Below are positions 1-9,022 of a DNA stretch of 64,000 nt, in pieces. The DNA comes from an uncultured Collinsella sp. (GTDB taxonomy: Bacteria > Actinomycetota > Coriobacteriia > Coriobacteriales > Coriobacteriaceae), in the NCBI GenBank assembly GCA_959020715.1, contig CAUESV010000008.1, positions 1 through 64,000 on the forward strand. Direction: 5' to 3'. The position numbers and the translations under genes were made by a program. The notes beneath the pieces are model-generated. The model saw only the letters and a program-made list of their open reading frames with translations, was not told the DNA's origin and ran no database searches. Position 1 is the stretch's first letter. Each line of letters begins with the position of its first letter.

Positions 1-48
1 ACTGCGGGAATGGCCTATTTGCTCAATGTGTTCGGCTGAGATCGGAAA

Positions 49-657
49 TCAACCCTGAAGAATGGAGTTCGAGCCCGCCGGAGTGTCTGCCGTAAAGTCC
101 GGTTTATCGCCCGCCCTAAAGATGGTGGTGGCGTCGTCAATCTCGATAACGTCGATAGTTTGCCAATCATCAACCGGCTGCTCGCACAGCATATTGGCCG
201 CATTGGGCGCAAACACGCCATCGACGGTCTTATCTGTCACGTCGGTCACACCATGCGACGTAATGGCGTCGTTTGCCGGCGCGGCGTCGTTGTCGCTGGG
301 AATGTTTTGTTCAGCGGGTGCCGCATTGTTAAACTCATCGGCGGCGTCAGCCGGAGTCGTCTGCTGAGGTTCGGCGACAGTTTGCGCCGCCGGAGCAGCG
401 TCGGTTGCAGGCGTGGTCGCCGGAGCCGCATCCTCCGCAACTGCCGGCGTCACCAGAGCCGCGGCAACCTCGCCCGTCGCGGCGGCGGAATCCGCGCACT
501 CGGTCGCGAGCGCCACGCTCGGCAGCAGTAGCTGGACGACCATGAGTGCGCACGCACCGACGCTGGCAATCTTCACGCCCACGCAACGCCAAGTACCGTG
601 AACGAGCGAGCAAGCGCGCTCGCGCTGGGTTTGCTTATCAAAGTGGCTTCCGTTCAT
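49..657 (-). CDS. Exported Ala/Thr/Pro-rich protein, short paralogue of the downstream surface proteins
   Basis: This encodes a 202-residue protein from ATG 657, chosen over an in-frame codon at 741 because GGGAGG lies just upstream. Residues ~1-52 form a long signal peptide closely matching those of the proteins at 863-2494 and 2551-4170 (HGTWR, GAC.LM..QLLLPSVALA). After that all similarity stops: ~60-140 is low-complexity Ala/Pro/Thr and the last ~45 residues are acidic, ending near IFRAGDKPDFTADTP. There is no beta-helix, Pro-rich spacer or sorting signal. It may be a degenerate or truncated family member; reading through the terminal stop in other frames gives only short extensions. Function unknown. 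Confidence 0.6.
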   Translation of the reverse strand: MNGSHFDKQTQRERACSLVHGTWRCVGVKIASVGACALMVVQLLLPSVALATECADSAAATGEVAAALVTPAVAEDAAPATTPATDAAPAAQTVAEPQQTTPADAADEFNNAAPAEQNIPSDNDAAPANDAITSHGVTDVTDKTVDGVFAPNAANMLCEQPVDDWQTIDVIEIDDATTIFRAGDKPDFTADTPAGSNSILQG

Positions 658-862
658 AACGGCCTCCCTAATCGAAGGATTAACGCCACTACAAAGGCGC
701 CTGTCCCTTTGCGGTGGTCCTGTACAACCAAGATGCGCCAAATGGCCCCGTACGCCTAGGTTCGTACATGCGAGCCCGGGCTGTTACCTACGAAAATACA
801 AAAAGCTGCCGCGAAGACGCTTATGCCCACACAGCGGCTGAAAATGGCTGTGAAAGCTAATG

Positions 863-2494
863 CTAGCTGCTGCGGCGCTTGGACGCGATGAGGCCGGCGC
901 CGATAACGGACGCGCCCGCGATGCCGAGGGCCGCTGCCGCCGTCGCGGCGTTGTCGCCCGTGGCGGCCAGAGTGCCCACGGACTTCTGAGCCGCAACTGC
1001 CTTTGCGGCCGGCTTGGAGGCAGCAGCCGTGGAACTCGCCTGAGTCGGCGTCACGGACGGCGTGCCCGTCTCACTTCCACCGCCTGGCTGCGGCGCAGGA
1101 GCCGGGGCGGGCTCAGGCTGCGGCGTGGGCTCGGGCGCGGGATCGGGCTGCGGCGTGGGTTCGGGCTCGGCCGCATCCCCGTAGCTGATCACCACGCTGC
1201 GGGCGACCTCGTTGGAGGTCTTAATATCCTGGATAGTGGACGACCCGGCGGTGCCGATGACGAGTCCGTTTCCGGCGGTGTCGTAGTCAAGTCCGTTTCC
1301 GGCAGTTTCTCGCACGGTGCCGCCGGCGGGAGTCGTAATCACCGACCCGTACATGATATCGAGTGCGGGATTCATAGACGGTCCCCCGCCCGTGGTCTTT
1401 CGGTTGACAACATAGATCCCCGCTGTCAGGCCCGACGCCTCAACATTCGATTTGAAAATCCTAATCTGGGGCCTTTCCAGATCGTCATATCCTGCGGCGA
1501 TGATTCCGTAGTCCTCTCGACGAGGCCCAGGGTTGGGTTCGCTCACATTTCCGCCAGTACGCACTGTGAGGTTCGATTTTTGGACAAGCATCCACGTCGA
1601 ACCGCCCTCCGCCTGCGCGTCAATGCCCCTCGAAGACAGCACCGCATCGCCGGCAAGTATCTCGACATCAGCTCCGTTGACGATCTGCAAGAGCGTGTTC
1701 TTGTTGATGCCAAGCGTATGGATGCCTGCAGAATAATACGGGCCGTCCGCCGTCTTAATTGCAACCTTGGCGCCATCGATCGTGACGTCGCCCCCGTGCA
1801 CGGAGACATAATCCGGTTCTTCCTGACCGCTTTCCCGAGCAACGCGACCGCCTGGCTTCCCATCGGCAAAGATGCCATAGGCGCTTTGCGGCGGCCGGTG
1901 TAGCCCATCCGCCTTCTTTGCCTCTATTTTAACGTCGGCGCCCTTGTCGATTTTCACGTTGCCCGATTTCGCGCGAATACCGTTTGAGCAATAAAAGCTA
2001 CCCGTAGATATCACGTTAACACTGGATCCACTTATAGTGATGTCTCCATTCGTGACACCATCGCCCGACGCAGTAAGCACATTATCCTGAGCCGTCGCGT
2101 TGAGGGTTCCCTCCCCCGTGATGGCAAGGTTGCCGTCCTTGACCTCGATAGCGCTCTGTAAGGCATCGGCCGTTACGGTGTTGGTGCCCGTCACGCCGAT
2201 ATTGAGGTTGCCCTGGGCACTGATGCCGGCGCCGTCGTAGCCGTTGAGCTTCATGTCGTCGCCACCGTCCCAGGACCAGGTTCCGGCATCGTCGCCGGCG
2301 GCCTTGTTGTACTGCGTGCCGCCCACGTTGACCCACTCGGCGGCGAGTGCCACGCTCGGCAGCAGCAGCTGGCCGGCCATGAGCACGCAGGCCCCCGCGC
2401 AGGCGAGTTTTGCGCCTACGCGGCGCCATGTTCCGTGGGAGAACGAGCACGCACGGCCGTGGTTGATTGAGTTGTCATGGATTTGCGTTCGCAT
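863..2494 (-). CDS. Sortase-type surface protein with carbohydrate-binding/beta-helix repeats
   Basis: The 543-residue protein starts at ATG 2494 behind a strong AAGGAGG. Residues 1-52 are a long signal peptide. Residues ~55-440 are Gly/Asn/Asp-rich with repeated short strands (NLNIGVTGTNTVTADA, NGDITISGSSVNV), typical of right-handed parallel beta-helix or calcium-dependent carbohydrate-binding proteins. A Pro/Glu-rich wall-spanning segment (~448-490) is followed by LAATG at ~509, a hydrophobic helix and a KRRSS tail: a noncanonical LPXTG-like sorting signal. It lies head-to-tail with a close paralogue upstream. Likely role is a wall-attached adhesin or glycan-binding protein; the ligand cannot be read from sequence. 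The sortase B at 17565-18563 is one possible anchoring enzyme, which is inference. Confidence 0.8.
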   Translation of the reverse strand: MRTQIHDNSINHGRACSFSHGTWRRVGAKLACAGACVLMAGQLLLPSVALAAEWVNVGGTQYNKAAGDDAGTWSWDGGDDMKLNGYDGAGISAQGNLNIGVTGTNTVTADALQSAIEVKDGNLAITGEGTLNATAQDNVLTASGDGVTNGDITISGSSVNVISTGSFYCSNGIRAKSGNVKIDKGADVKIEAKKADGLHRPPQSAYGIFADGKPGGRVARESGQEEPDYVSVHGGDVTIDGAKVAIKTADGPYYSAGIHTLGINKNTLLQIVNGADVEILAGDAVLSSRGIDAQAEGGSTWMLVQKSNLTVRTGGNVSEPNPGPRREDYGIIAAGYDDLERPQIRIFKSNVEASGLTAGIYVVNRKTTGGGPSMNPALDIMYGSVITTPAGGTVRETAGNGLDYDTAGNGLVIGTAGSSTIQDIKTSNEVARSVVISYGDAAEPEPTPQPDPAPEPTPQPEPAPAPAPQPGGGSETGTPSVTPTQASSTAAASKPAAKAVAAQKSVGTLAATGDNAATAAAALGIAGASVIGAGLIASKRRSS

Positions 2495-2550
2495 GTGAGC
2501 CTCCTTGTCGTAAGGGGTACCTCCGCTGTTTTATGTTGCGGAAGCTTGCG

Positions 2551-4170
2551 CTAGCGGTCGCGGCGCTTGGACGCGACGAAGCCGGCGCCGATGACGGACG
2601 CACCGGCAATGCCGAGGGCTGCCGCCGCCATCGCAGCGTTGTCGCCTGTGGCAGCCAGAACACCGGAAGCGTTTTTGGCGCCGGCGGCAGTCTTGGTCGT
2701 AACGGTCTTGGTGACCGCCGTGGTGGTCTTTACGTCCTTGTCTACGGACTTGAGGCCAGGCTTCTGCTCGGGATTGGGTATGGGGTCGGGATCGGGCTCC
2801 GGCGTCGGCTCTGGATCGGGCGTCGGCTCCGGCTCCTGTCCGTCTCCAAAATCAATCACTACATCATGGGCGACCTCGGCAGAACCGACGATATCCGTAA
2901 TGGCAGACGAACCGGCAACACCGACGACCTGCCCGTTCTGGGAGCTCGGCCATTTCCCCGTATCGACAACCTTTTTCACATCGCGCACGGCACCGTCCGT
3001 CGGAGTCGTAATCATCGCGTTTCCTCGTAAATCGATCATCGCGGCACGGAACAGCGTCGCAGTCGCGTCGTTGCAGTTGATCGCATAGATTCCCGCAGTC
3101 GCGCCCGAGGCCTCAATCTTCGATTTGCGAATCTTGATACGAGGCGTTTCCGACCCGGTGTTTGCCTCTGCCATGATTCCAAAACTTTGATTGCGGACGG
3201 CATCGATGCCGTTTGCAGCAGACAGGCTTCGAGACGTAAGATTCGACTCCTCGACAAGCATCCACACCGCACCGCTTTGCGAACGCGCGCTGATGCCCGC
3301 CGAAAGCGAAGCCGCACTGCCGGCGGAAAGCGCGACATCGGCTCCGTTGACGATTTTCATGAGGGTATTCTTTTTGATACCGACCGTATTGATGCACACG
3401 GAAACCTGCCAGGCATCGGCTGTCTTGATCGACAGGTTGGCGGCATCGATCGTGACGTCGCCCCCGTGCACGGAGACATAATCCGGTTCTTCCTGCTCGC
3501 TTTCCTGAGCAGCGTGTCTACTGGGAAGGTTATCGGCAAAGATACCGTAGGTGCCCACCGTTGGACGCCAAGATCCTTCCGCCGATTTTGCCTCGATTTT
3601 GACATCGGCGCCCTTATCGATCGTCACGCTGCCGGCCGTCGCGCGAATGCCCGTCGCACTGTTCACTGCGCCCGAAGCCGTCACGTTGACGTTGGCGCCG
3701 CTGATGGTCACATCGCCACCCGCATTGCCGTCGCCTTCCGCCGCAATCACATCGGTCTGAGCCGTCGCATTAAGGGTGCCATCGCCGGTAATGGCAAGGT
3801 TGCCGTTCTTGACAGCAATGGCGCTCTGCCCGGCGTCGGCCGTGACGGTGTTGGTGCCCGTCACGCCGATGGTGAGGTTACCCTTGGCGCCGATGGAGCC
3901 GCCGTCGTAGCCGTTGAGCTTCATGTCGTTAGCGCCATCCCAGGACCAGGTTCCTGCCTCGTCGCCGGCAGCGGTGCCCGCGTCGTACTGCGTGCCGCCC
4001 ACGCTGACCCACTCGGCGGCGAGCGCCACGCTCGGCAGCAGCAGCTGGCCGACCATGAGCGCGCAGGCCCCCGCGCAGGCGAGTTTTGCACCCACGCGGC
4101 GCCATGTTCCGTGGGAGAGCGAGCACGCACGGTCGTGGTCGATTGGGTTGTCGTGGATTTGCGTTCGCAT
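2551..4170 (-). CDS. Sortase-type surface protein, tandem paralogue
   Basis: The 539-residue protein starts at ATG 4170 (AAGGAGG just upstream); the open frame continues upstream only because it runs antisense to the LuxR-type gene. It has the same plan as 863-2494: long signal peptide, beta-helix/carbohydrate-binding repeats (~55-430), Pro/Glu/Asp spacer, then LAATG at ~505, hydrophobic segment and SKRRDR tail. Much of the first 150 residues and most of the C-terminus are identical to the neighbour, and the 5' leader (cccttacgacaaggaggctc) is also conserved, so the pair arose by tandem duplication. The middle differs by many substitutions and small indels. Probable surface adhesin or glycan-binding protein. 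Confidence 0.8.
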   Translation of the reverse strand: MRTQIHDNPIDHDRACSLSHGTWRRVGAKLACAGACALMVGQLLLPSVALAAEWVSVGGTQYDAGTAAGDEAGTWSWDGANDMKLNGYDGGSIGAKGNLTIGVTGTNTVTADAGQSAIAVKNGNLAITGDGTLNATAQTDVIAAEGDGNAGGDVTISGANVNVTASGAVNSATGIRATAGSVTIDKGADVKIEAKSAEGSWRPTVGTYGIFADNLPSRHAAQESEQEEPDYVSVHGGDVTIDAANLSIKTADAWQVSVCINTVGIKKNTLMKIVNGADVALSAGSAASLSAGISARSQSGAVWMLVEESNLTSRSLSAANGIDAVRNQSFGIMAEANTGSETPRIKIRKSKIEASGATAGIYAINCNDATATLFRAAMIDLRGNAMITTPTDGAVRDVKKVVDTGKWPSSQNGQVVGVAGSSAITDIVGSAEVAHDVVIDFGDGQEPEPTPDPEPTPEPDPDPIPNPEQKPGLKSVDKDVKTTTAVTKTVTTKTAAGAKNASGVLAATGDNAAMAAAALGIAGASVIGAGFVASKRRDR

Positions 4171-4284
4171 GTGAGCCTCCTTGTCGTAAGGGGTGCTTCT
4201 ATAACACCATGTTACGGGAAGATATCCGGATCCCGGGGCACAAATTCTCATGTGGCGCACCTGCCAGCGCAAAAGGCAACGAGC

Positions 4285-5163
4285 ATGCGATTGCCAAGCG
4301 CGCCCCCCGAAAGGCCTGCCATCAATCCCTTTGTTGAGCCCTCTCATGCCCTCGCCAAACAGGCATGCTGGAGCATCGCGCTCGTCATGATTCTTGCCTG
4401 CTTGTTCTCGACCCTCGACAACGTGGTCACACTCTCCAACGCCCACGGCACCATCGCCGTGCAGACCTGGCCGCGCCTCTTTTTGGCTGCAAGCGGCCTT
4501 GCCGCCGGTCTTATCTTTGATCTTGCCGAGCGCCGCTACATGGGACTTGTCATGCTCGGCATCGCCGTGCTCTCGACCATTTCCATCCTGGCCGTGGAGG
4601 CCAGCGCCGATCCCAACCTGGGCCTTGTCGTCTTTTACCTGAGCTCGGGCTTTTTTGTCACGTTCTTTACCGCCACGTTTACTCAGCTGGCACCGCGCAT
4701 GCACGTGCCCGCCTTCTGGGCCGGCATGGGCCGTGCGGCCAATAACGTGTGCGCGTTCACCACGTCGGGCGTCTCGCTTGCGCTTGTGACCTCTGGCAAC
4801 GTCGCCCTCATCATGATTGGCGCGGTCGTGCTTCTCGTCGCCGCCTGCGCAGCATTCGTGGCAGCCGGCTTGTTCCGCCTGCCCCAAACCGAGCAGGAGC
4901 GCGAACATCAACAGCTTGCCGAGGAGGCACTGGCAGCACCGAGTATCGAGGAGCAGCGTCAGGTCTTCATCACCGATCACGCTCTCACCCCACGCGAAGT
5001 CGACGTGCTCATAGCCGTGACCCAGGATGAACGCCCACTCAAGCAGGTCGCCGAGGAACTCGGCATCTCGATGCGCATGGTGCAGCGCCACCTGAGCTCC
5101 ATCTACCAAAAGACCGACACGCAGACGCGCGCTGGTCTCACCAAGACCTTCCCCTCGGCCTAA
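4285..5163 (+). CDS. Membrane-bound LuxR-type regulator with only six membrane helices
   Basis: The 292-residue protein starts at ATG 4285 (weak aaaggc upstream). Residues ~28-200 contain about six hydrophobic helices; ~235-290 form a LuxR/GerE helix-turn-helix (LTPREVDVL, the VAEELGISMRMVQRHLSSIY recognition region). Coriobacteriia carry many regulators with a ~12-helix MFS-like sensor plus a C-terminal LuxR domain of roughly 450-500 residues; this one matches only the second half. It is transcribed divergently from the surface gene 2551-4170 with 114 bp between starts, so control of that gene is plausible but inferred. The family is confident; ligand and targets are unknown. Confidence 0.8.
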   Translation: MRLPSAPPERPAINPFVEPSHALAKQACWSIALVMILACLFSTLDNVVTLSNAHGTIAVQTWPRLFLAASGLAAGLIFDLAERRYMGLVMLGIAVLSTISILAVEASADPNLGLVVFYLSSGFFVTFFTATFTQLAPRMHVPAFWAGMGRAANNVCAFTTSGVSLALVTSGNVALIMIGAVVLLVAACAAFVAAGLFRLPQTEQEREHQQLAEEALAAPSIEEQRQVFITDHALTPREVDVLIAVTQDERPLKQVAEELGISMRMVQRHLSSIYQKTDTQTRAGLTKTFPSA

Positions 5164-5169
5164 AACAAA

Positions 5170-5206
5170 AACCACCACAAAGGTGCCTGTCCCCTTTGTG
5201 GTGGTT
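5170..5206. terminator. Bidirectional terminator-like palindrome with GGGACAG-type core
   Basis: Arms aaccaccacaaagg and cctttgtggtggtt around a short loop, with A-rich sequence to the left and T-rich to the right. It sits between the converging LuxR-type gene and the cytidylate-kinase-like gene. The loop contains tgcctgtccc, a core shared with other palindromes in the window. Confidence 0.75.
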
Positions 5207-5214
5207 TTGGTCGG

Positions 5215-5838
5215 CTAGCCTTCGAGCTGCGCTACCTTGTAGCGGTAGGCAGCGGCGATGACGTCCTTGCAGCCTTCGCGGCCCAGCTTGGCACGGTTGA
5301 CGACGATGTCTTTACCGCTCGTCATCTTCCACTTTCCGGCGCTATAGCGCTTGTAGAACGCCTCGCGCGCCTTCTGCTGCTGTTTGACCAGCTTGGCGCC
5401 CTTCTTTTTGTTAAGGCCGCGCTTCTTGCGCACGATCTCGGCGCGGTCCTCAAAGGGTGCGGTCACCAGCACGGCAATGTGGTTGGGGTTGTTGCGCAGC
5501 AGGTAATCGGACAGACGGCCTTCGATAATGCAGCTCTCGGTCTCGCCCAGATCCAAAATCACCTGGCTCATCTTTTGGAACAACTTGTCCGAGTACGAAC
5601 GCGCATCGTAGCGGTCGGGCAGAAACGCCATGTTCTCCACGGCCAGGCGCTCGTCGTAGGCGGCCATCTTGTCGAGCGACTCGCCCGCGCGCAGCGACGC
5701 ACGCACCAGCAGCTCGTTATCGTACAGCGGAATCCCCAACTCGTCGGCAAGCATGCGACCAATCTCGTGGCCCTCGGCGCCAAAGTCGCGCGCGATGGTA
5801 ATGACCACAGGATTCTTCTTGTTCTCCAGATCGCTCAT
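5215..5838 (-). CDS. Cytidylate kinase-like family protein
   Basis: A 207-residue protein from ATG 5838 (aaaggaatcg upstream). The N-terminus VVITIARDFGAEGHEIG, followed by LADELGIPLYDNELL, matches the cytidylate-kinase-like P-loop family (PF13189 type), in which GAEGHEIG serves as the nucleotide-binding loop. A basic stretch (KKRGLNKKKGAK) resembles the lid region. It is the last gene of the amino-acid importer operon, 48 bp after the second permease. These proteins are related to Cmk but commonly occur as additional copies, so the substrate is uncertain. True cmk is not in this window. Confidence 0.75.
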   Translation of the reverse strand: MSDLENKKNPVVITIARDFGAEGHEIGRMLADELGIPLYDNELLVRASLRAGESLDKMAAYDERLAVENMAFLPDRYDARSYSDKLFQKMSQVILDLGETESCIIEGRLSDYLLRNNPNHIAVLVTAPFEDRAEIVRKKRGLNKKKGAKLVKQQQKAREAFYKRYSAGKWKMTSGKDIVVNRAKLGREGCKDVIAAAYRYKVAQLEG

Positions 5839-5855
5839 CGCGATTCCTTTCTCTA

Positions 5856-5884
5856 TGTGACAAAGGGGCTGTCCCTTTGCCACA
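5856..5884. repeat. GGGACAG-type palindrome
   Basis: tgtgacaaagg and cctttgccaca flank a ggctgtcc core between the permease stop and the kinase-like gene. Same core as 5170-5206 and 45564-45592. Confidence 0.6.
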
Positions 5885-5886
5885 TT

Positions 5887-6525
5887 CTACGCTGCCACCA
5901 TTCGCCTCTGATATGCGCGGACCAGCAACGAGATACCAAAGTTGAGCACAAAGTACATCGCAAACACCAGGCCGTAGAGCATAAGCACCTGCGACAGGTC
6001 GATCGCGTGGGCCATCACGACGTTTGCCGTGTACATGAGCTCGGCCACGTTAATGCCCGAAAGATACGAGCTGTCCTTGATGACAGTCGTGCACTGGCTA
6101 AACAGCGCCGGAATGATCGTCTTAAACGTCTGCGGCAGAATGATGTAGCGCATGGTGGCAAAGAAGCCAAAGCCTTGGCTCTGCGCCGCCTCAAACTGGC
6201 CACGCGGAATCGAGTTGAGACCGCCGCGCACAATCTCGGCCATCACGGCGCTGGTAAACAGCGTAAAGGCGATGGTCGAAATCACAATGTCCAAACCCTG
6301 CACCGTAAAGTAGATAAACAGAATCCACAGCAGGTTCGGCGTGCAACGGAACAGCTCGATATAGGCGCTCACCAAAATACGGAACGGGCGGGGCGCATAG
6401 CTTTTAACGAGCGCCAGCACCGTGCCAAAGATGAGCGAGAAAAAGATCGACAGCGCCGAGATCTCTATGGTCTTAACAAAGCCGCCCCAAATGTAGAGCA
6501 GGTTGGTCGCGTTGAAGATTTCCAT
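5887..6525 (-). CDS. Amino acid ABC transporter permease (GlnP/HisM type)
   Basis: A 212-residue inner-membrane permease with about five hydrophobic helices. It has the HisMQ-type opening (GGFVKTIEISALSIFFSLIFG) and the EAA loop that docks the ATPase (FEAAQSQGFG, then IILPQ). Start ATG 6525 lies only three bases after the stop of the other permease, indicating translational coupling; the two probably form a heterodimer. With the ATPase (8185-8916) and lipoprotein (7301-8179) it makes a polar amino-acid importer. Exact substrate (glutamine, glutamate, cystine or other) cannot be set. Confidence 0.9.
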   Translation of the reverse strand: MEIFNATNLLYIWGGFVKTIEISALSIFFSLIFGTVLALVKSYAPRPFRILVSAYIELFRCTPNLLWILFIYFTVQGLDIVISTIAFTLFTSAVMAEIVRGGLNSIPRGQFEAAQSQGFGFFATMRYIILPQTFKTIIPALFSQCTTVIKDSSYLSGINVAELMYTANVVMAHAIDLSQVLMLYGLVFAMYFVLNFGISLLVRAYQRRMVAA

Positions 6526-6528
6526 GCG

Positions 6529-7275
6529 CTAGGCCTCCTCTACGTTGTCGAGCCCCAGCTCGGCCAGGCTCACGCCGCGCGGACGCTCCTTGGAGCGACG
6601 CTCGAGCCACTGCACCAGCATGGCGAGCGGAAAGCAGATGATGAAGTACATAAGGCAGCAGACGATGTATCCCTGCAGGTAACCGTACAGACTCACAAAG
6701 TTGTCGGAACGGTACATAAGGTCGCCGCCGGCCACAAGCGCCAGTACCGACGTGTTCTTGACCAGGTTGAGCGCCTGGTTACACAGCGGCGGCAGAATGA
6801 TCTTGAACGTCTGGGGCAGCACGATGTACCAGTAGGCCTGCGCACGGGTAAAGCCCTGGCTCTGCGCCGCCTCCATCTGACCGCGCGGAACGGCCTCGAT
6901 ACCGGTGCGGATGACCTCCGAGATGTAGGCCGCGTGATACAGACCCACACCCAAGAAGCCCAGTACGAACGGCGCGATGCGCACCGGCTGGTCGGCACCG
7001 GTTATGGCCTGCAAAAACTGCGGACCGGCCATGTACATAAAGAGCACCTGTACGGGCAACGGGGTGTTCTGGTAAAACTCCACGTACACGCGGCTTATGG
7101 CACGCAGCACACGCGAACGGGTGGTAGAGAACACACCCAGCAGCGTGCCCAGCACCAGCGACAGCAGCAGACCGGCAACGACCACCTGCAGCGTCACGCC
7201 AAAGCCCTCCCAGAAGGGCCCCATGTTTTGAAATGTCGTCGACCAACGGTCGGCGTCAAATAATCCTTCGAGCAT
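6529..7275 (-). CDS. Amino acid ABC transporter permease
   Basis: A 248-residue permease from ATG 7275, preferred because aaggaagg lies just upstream; the frame extends a further 23 codons upstream but those overlap the lipoprotein gene. Several membrane helices, with EAA loop MEAAQSQGFTRAQA...IVLPQ and the family opening GFGVTLQVVVAGLLLSLVLG. It is the partner of the adjacent permease and sits 25 bp after the binding-protein gene. It ends with a charged tail (ERRSKERPRG) likely cytoplasmic. Confidence 0.9.
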   Translation of the reverse strand: MLEGLFDADRWSTTFQNMGPFWEGFGVTLQVVVAGLLLSLVLGTLLGVFSTTRSRVLRAISRVYVEFYQNTPLPVQVLFMYMAGPQFLQAITGADQPVRIAPFVLGFLGVGLYHAAYISEVIRTGIEAVPRGQMEAAQSQGFTRAQAYWYIVLPQTFKIILPPLCNQALNLVKNTSVLALVAGGDLMYRSDNFVSLYGYLQGYIVCCLMYFIICFPLAMLVQWLERRSKERPRGVSLAELGLDNVEEA

Positions 7276-7300
7276 TTGATTCCTTCCTTGGACGATGCGC

Positions 7301-8179
7301 CTATACGAGACCCCAGGTCTTGACCTCTTGGTCGAGCCAGCCATCGGCCAGGCGATCGCAAATCACCTGATCGACCACGGCCGAAAGGTCGCAGCCCTTC
7401 TTGGTCGCCACGCCGTAGCCCTGCTCGCCAAACTTGACCTCGGGCTGCAGCAGCTCAACGGTCTCGTTCATGTAACCGGCCAGCGTGGAGCGGTCCATGG
7501 CAAAGACGTCGATATTGCCGGCGTCAAGCGAACTCTTGATGATGGGGTAGCCGCTAAAGGCCCTAAACTCGGGCTTGCAGCTAAAGCCGTTGTCCTTGAT
7601 CATCTGCTCGATCAGGCCCTGCGTGGTGGCACCCTGGCTCACGCCAATGACCTTGCCATCCAGATCCTCAATCGAGGTAAAGCCCGAACGCTTCTTGACC
7701 ATGAGTCCCACGTAGTCGGTGCGGTACGGCGTCGAGAAATCCCAGCTCTTCTTGCGCTCGTCGGTGATGGTGTAGGTCGCCGCGACCACGTCGAGTTGGC
7801 CGTTATCGATCAGCGGGCCGCGCGTCTTGGGCGTTACGTCGGTAAACTCGACCAGCTCCTGGGCGCGGGCCTCCTTGTAGCTCACGCCAAAGACGGCAGC
7901 GGCGATCTGGTAGCACAAATCGACTTCCATGCCCTCAAAGCGCCCCTTGGCGGTGTCGTAATAGCCGTAACCGGGAACGTCCTTCTTAACGCCGGCATTC
8001 AGATGGCCACGCGACTTGATGGCCGCAAGCTTGGACCCCTTGTCGGAGCCCTCGCCGCTGGTGGAGTTGCCACAACCGGCAAGCGCGGTCCCCGTCAGCG
8101 CAAGCATGCCGGCGCCAGCCAGCTGCAAAAAGTGACGGCGCGACACGGCCGCCCTCGTCATATCCGTCATGTCCATCAC
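7301..8179 (-). CDS. Amino acid ABC transporter substrate-binding lipoprotein
   Basis: A 292-residue family 3 solute-binding protein. The N-terminus has a twin-arginine-like RR followed by a hydrophobic stretch and lipobox LAGC, then Ser/Gly-rich linker, so it is a membrane-tethered lipoprotein. Family features include GHLNAGVKKDVPGYG near the start of the mature domain and LDGKVIGVSQGATT in lobe two. The frame opens at GTG 8179 with ATG codons two and four codons later; the exact start is uncertain because of short spacing (5 bp) to the ATPase stop. It delivers the amino acid to the two permeases. Confidence 0.9.
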   Translation of the reverse strand: MMDMTDMTRAAVSRRHFLQLAGAGMLALTGTALAGCGNSTSGEGSDKGSKLAAIKSRGHLNAGVKKDVPGYGYYDTAKGRFEGMEVDLCYQIAAAVFGVSYKEARAQELVEFTDVTPKTRGPLIDNGQLDVVAATYTITDERKKSWDFSTPYRTDYVGLMVKKRSGFTSIEDLDGKVIGVSQGATTQGLIEQMIKDNGFSCKPEFRAFSGYPIIKSSLDAGNIDVFAMDRSTLAGYMNETVELLQPEVKFGEQGYGVATKKGCDLSAVVDQVICDRLADGWLDQEVKTWGLV

Positions 8180-8184
8180 CGCGC

Positions 8185-8916
8185 CTAGTGCAGAATCTTG
8201 GACAGGAACTCGCGGCAGCGCGGGTTCTCGGGGTTATCGAAGAAGTGCTCGGGCGTGCCCTCCTCCAGAATGCGACCGTCCTCCATAAAGATGACGCGGT
8301 CGGCCACCTGGCGCGCAAAGCCCATCTCGTGCGTCACGCAGATCATGGTGATATCCTCCTGCGCGAGCTCAATCATAACATCCAGGACCTCCTGGACCAT
8401 CTCGGGGTCGAGCGCCGAGGTCGGCTCGTCAAACAGGATGATGGGCTGCTTGGTGCACAGGGCACGGGCGATGGCGATGCGCTGCTGCTGACCACCCGAG
8501 AGATTTTGCGGATACTCGCCGGCCTTATGCGCCATCCCGACGCGCTTGAGCGCGGCGATGGCGATCTCGGTCGCCTCCTCCTTGCTCTTCTTTTGCAGCT
8601 TGATGGGCGCGAGCGTCAGGTTGCCCAGCACCGTCATGTTGGGATACAGGTTGAACTGTTGAAACACCATGGAGCTGTACTTGCGGGCCATCTCCAGGTG
8701 ATTCTTTTTGGTGAGCGGCGTACCGTCGATGACGACCTCGCCCGATGTGGGCTCCTCCAGATAGTCGACGCAACGGATGAGCGTCGACTTGCCCGAGCCG
8801 GAAGGCCCGATCATTACGAGCTTCTCGCCGCGCTTGACGGTGAGATTGATATCTTTGAGCACATGCAGGTCGCCAAAGTACTTGTTGAGATGCTTGATCT
8901 CGATCATGTCTGCCAT
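8185..8916 (-). CDS. glnQ: Amino acid ABC transporter ATP-binding protein (GlnQ type)
   Basis: A 243-residue ATPase and first gene of the importer operon. Walker A GPSGSGKS (37-44), Q-loop near 86, signature LSGGQ (139-143), Walker B IILFDEP (~159-165) and switch His ~196 (VTHEM) are all present. Gene order is ATPase, lipoprotein, permease, permease, kinase-like. Start ATG 8916 is preceded by gggaaggg. Length and motifs are those of polar-amino-acid importers; the symbol reflects family rather than proven substrate. Confidence 0.9.
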   Translation of the reverse strand: MADMIEIKHLNKYFGDLHVLKDINLTVKRGEKLVMIGPSGSGKSTLIRCVDYLEEPTSGEVVIDGTPLTKKNHLEMARKYSSMVFQQFNLYPNMTVLGNLTLAPIKLQKKSKEEATEIAIAALKRVGMAHKAGEYPQNLSGGQQQRIAIARALCTKQPIILFDEPTSALDPEMVQEVLDVMIELAQEDITMICVTHEMGFARQVADRVIFMEDGRILEEGTPEHFFDNPENPRCREFLSKILH

Positions 8917-9022
8917 GAATGTCCCTTCCCTGCGTTTACACGAGTTGAACTATTGTACGGAAAGAATCGCGTTTCCGCAGCCCACACTGCACCCCCGTAA
9001 AGAACCCGCAACCTTTCACCCA

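Noticed and set aside
4171..5178. N-terminal extension of the surface protein frame to 5178
   Set aside because: The segment is antisense to the LuxR-type gene, and a strong ribosome-binding site and signal peptide define the start at 4170.
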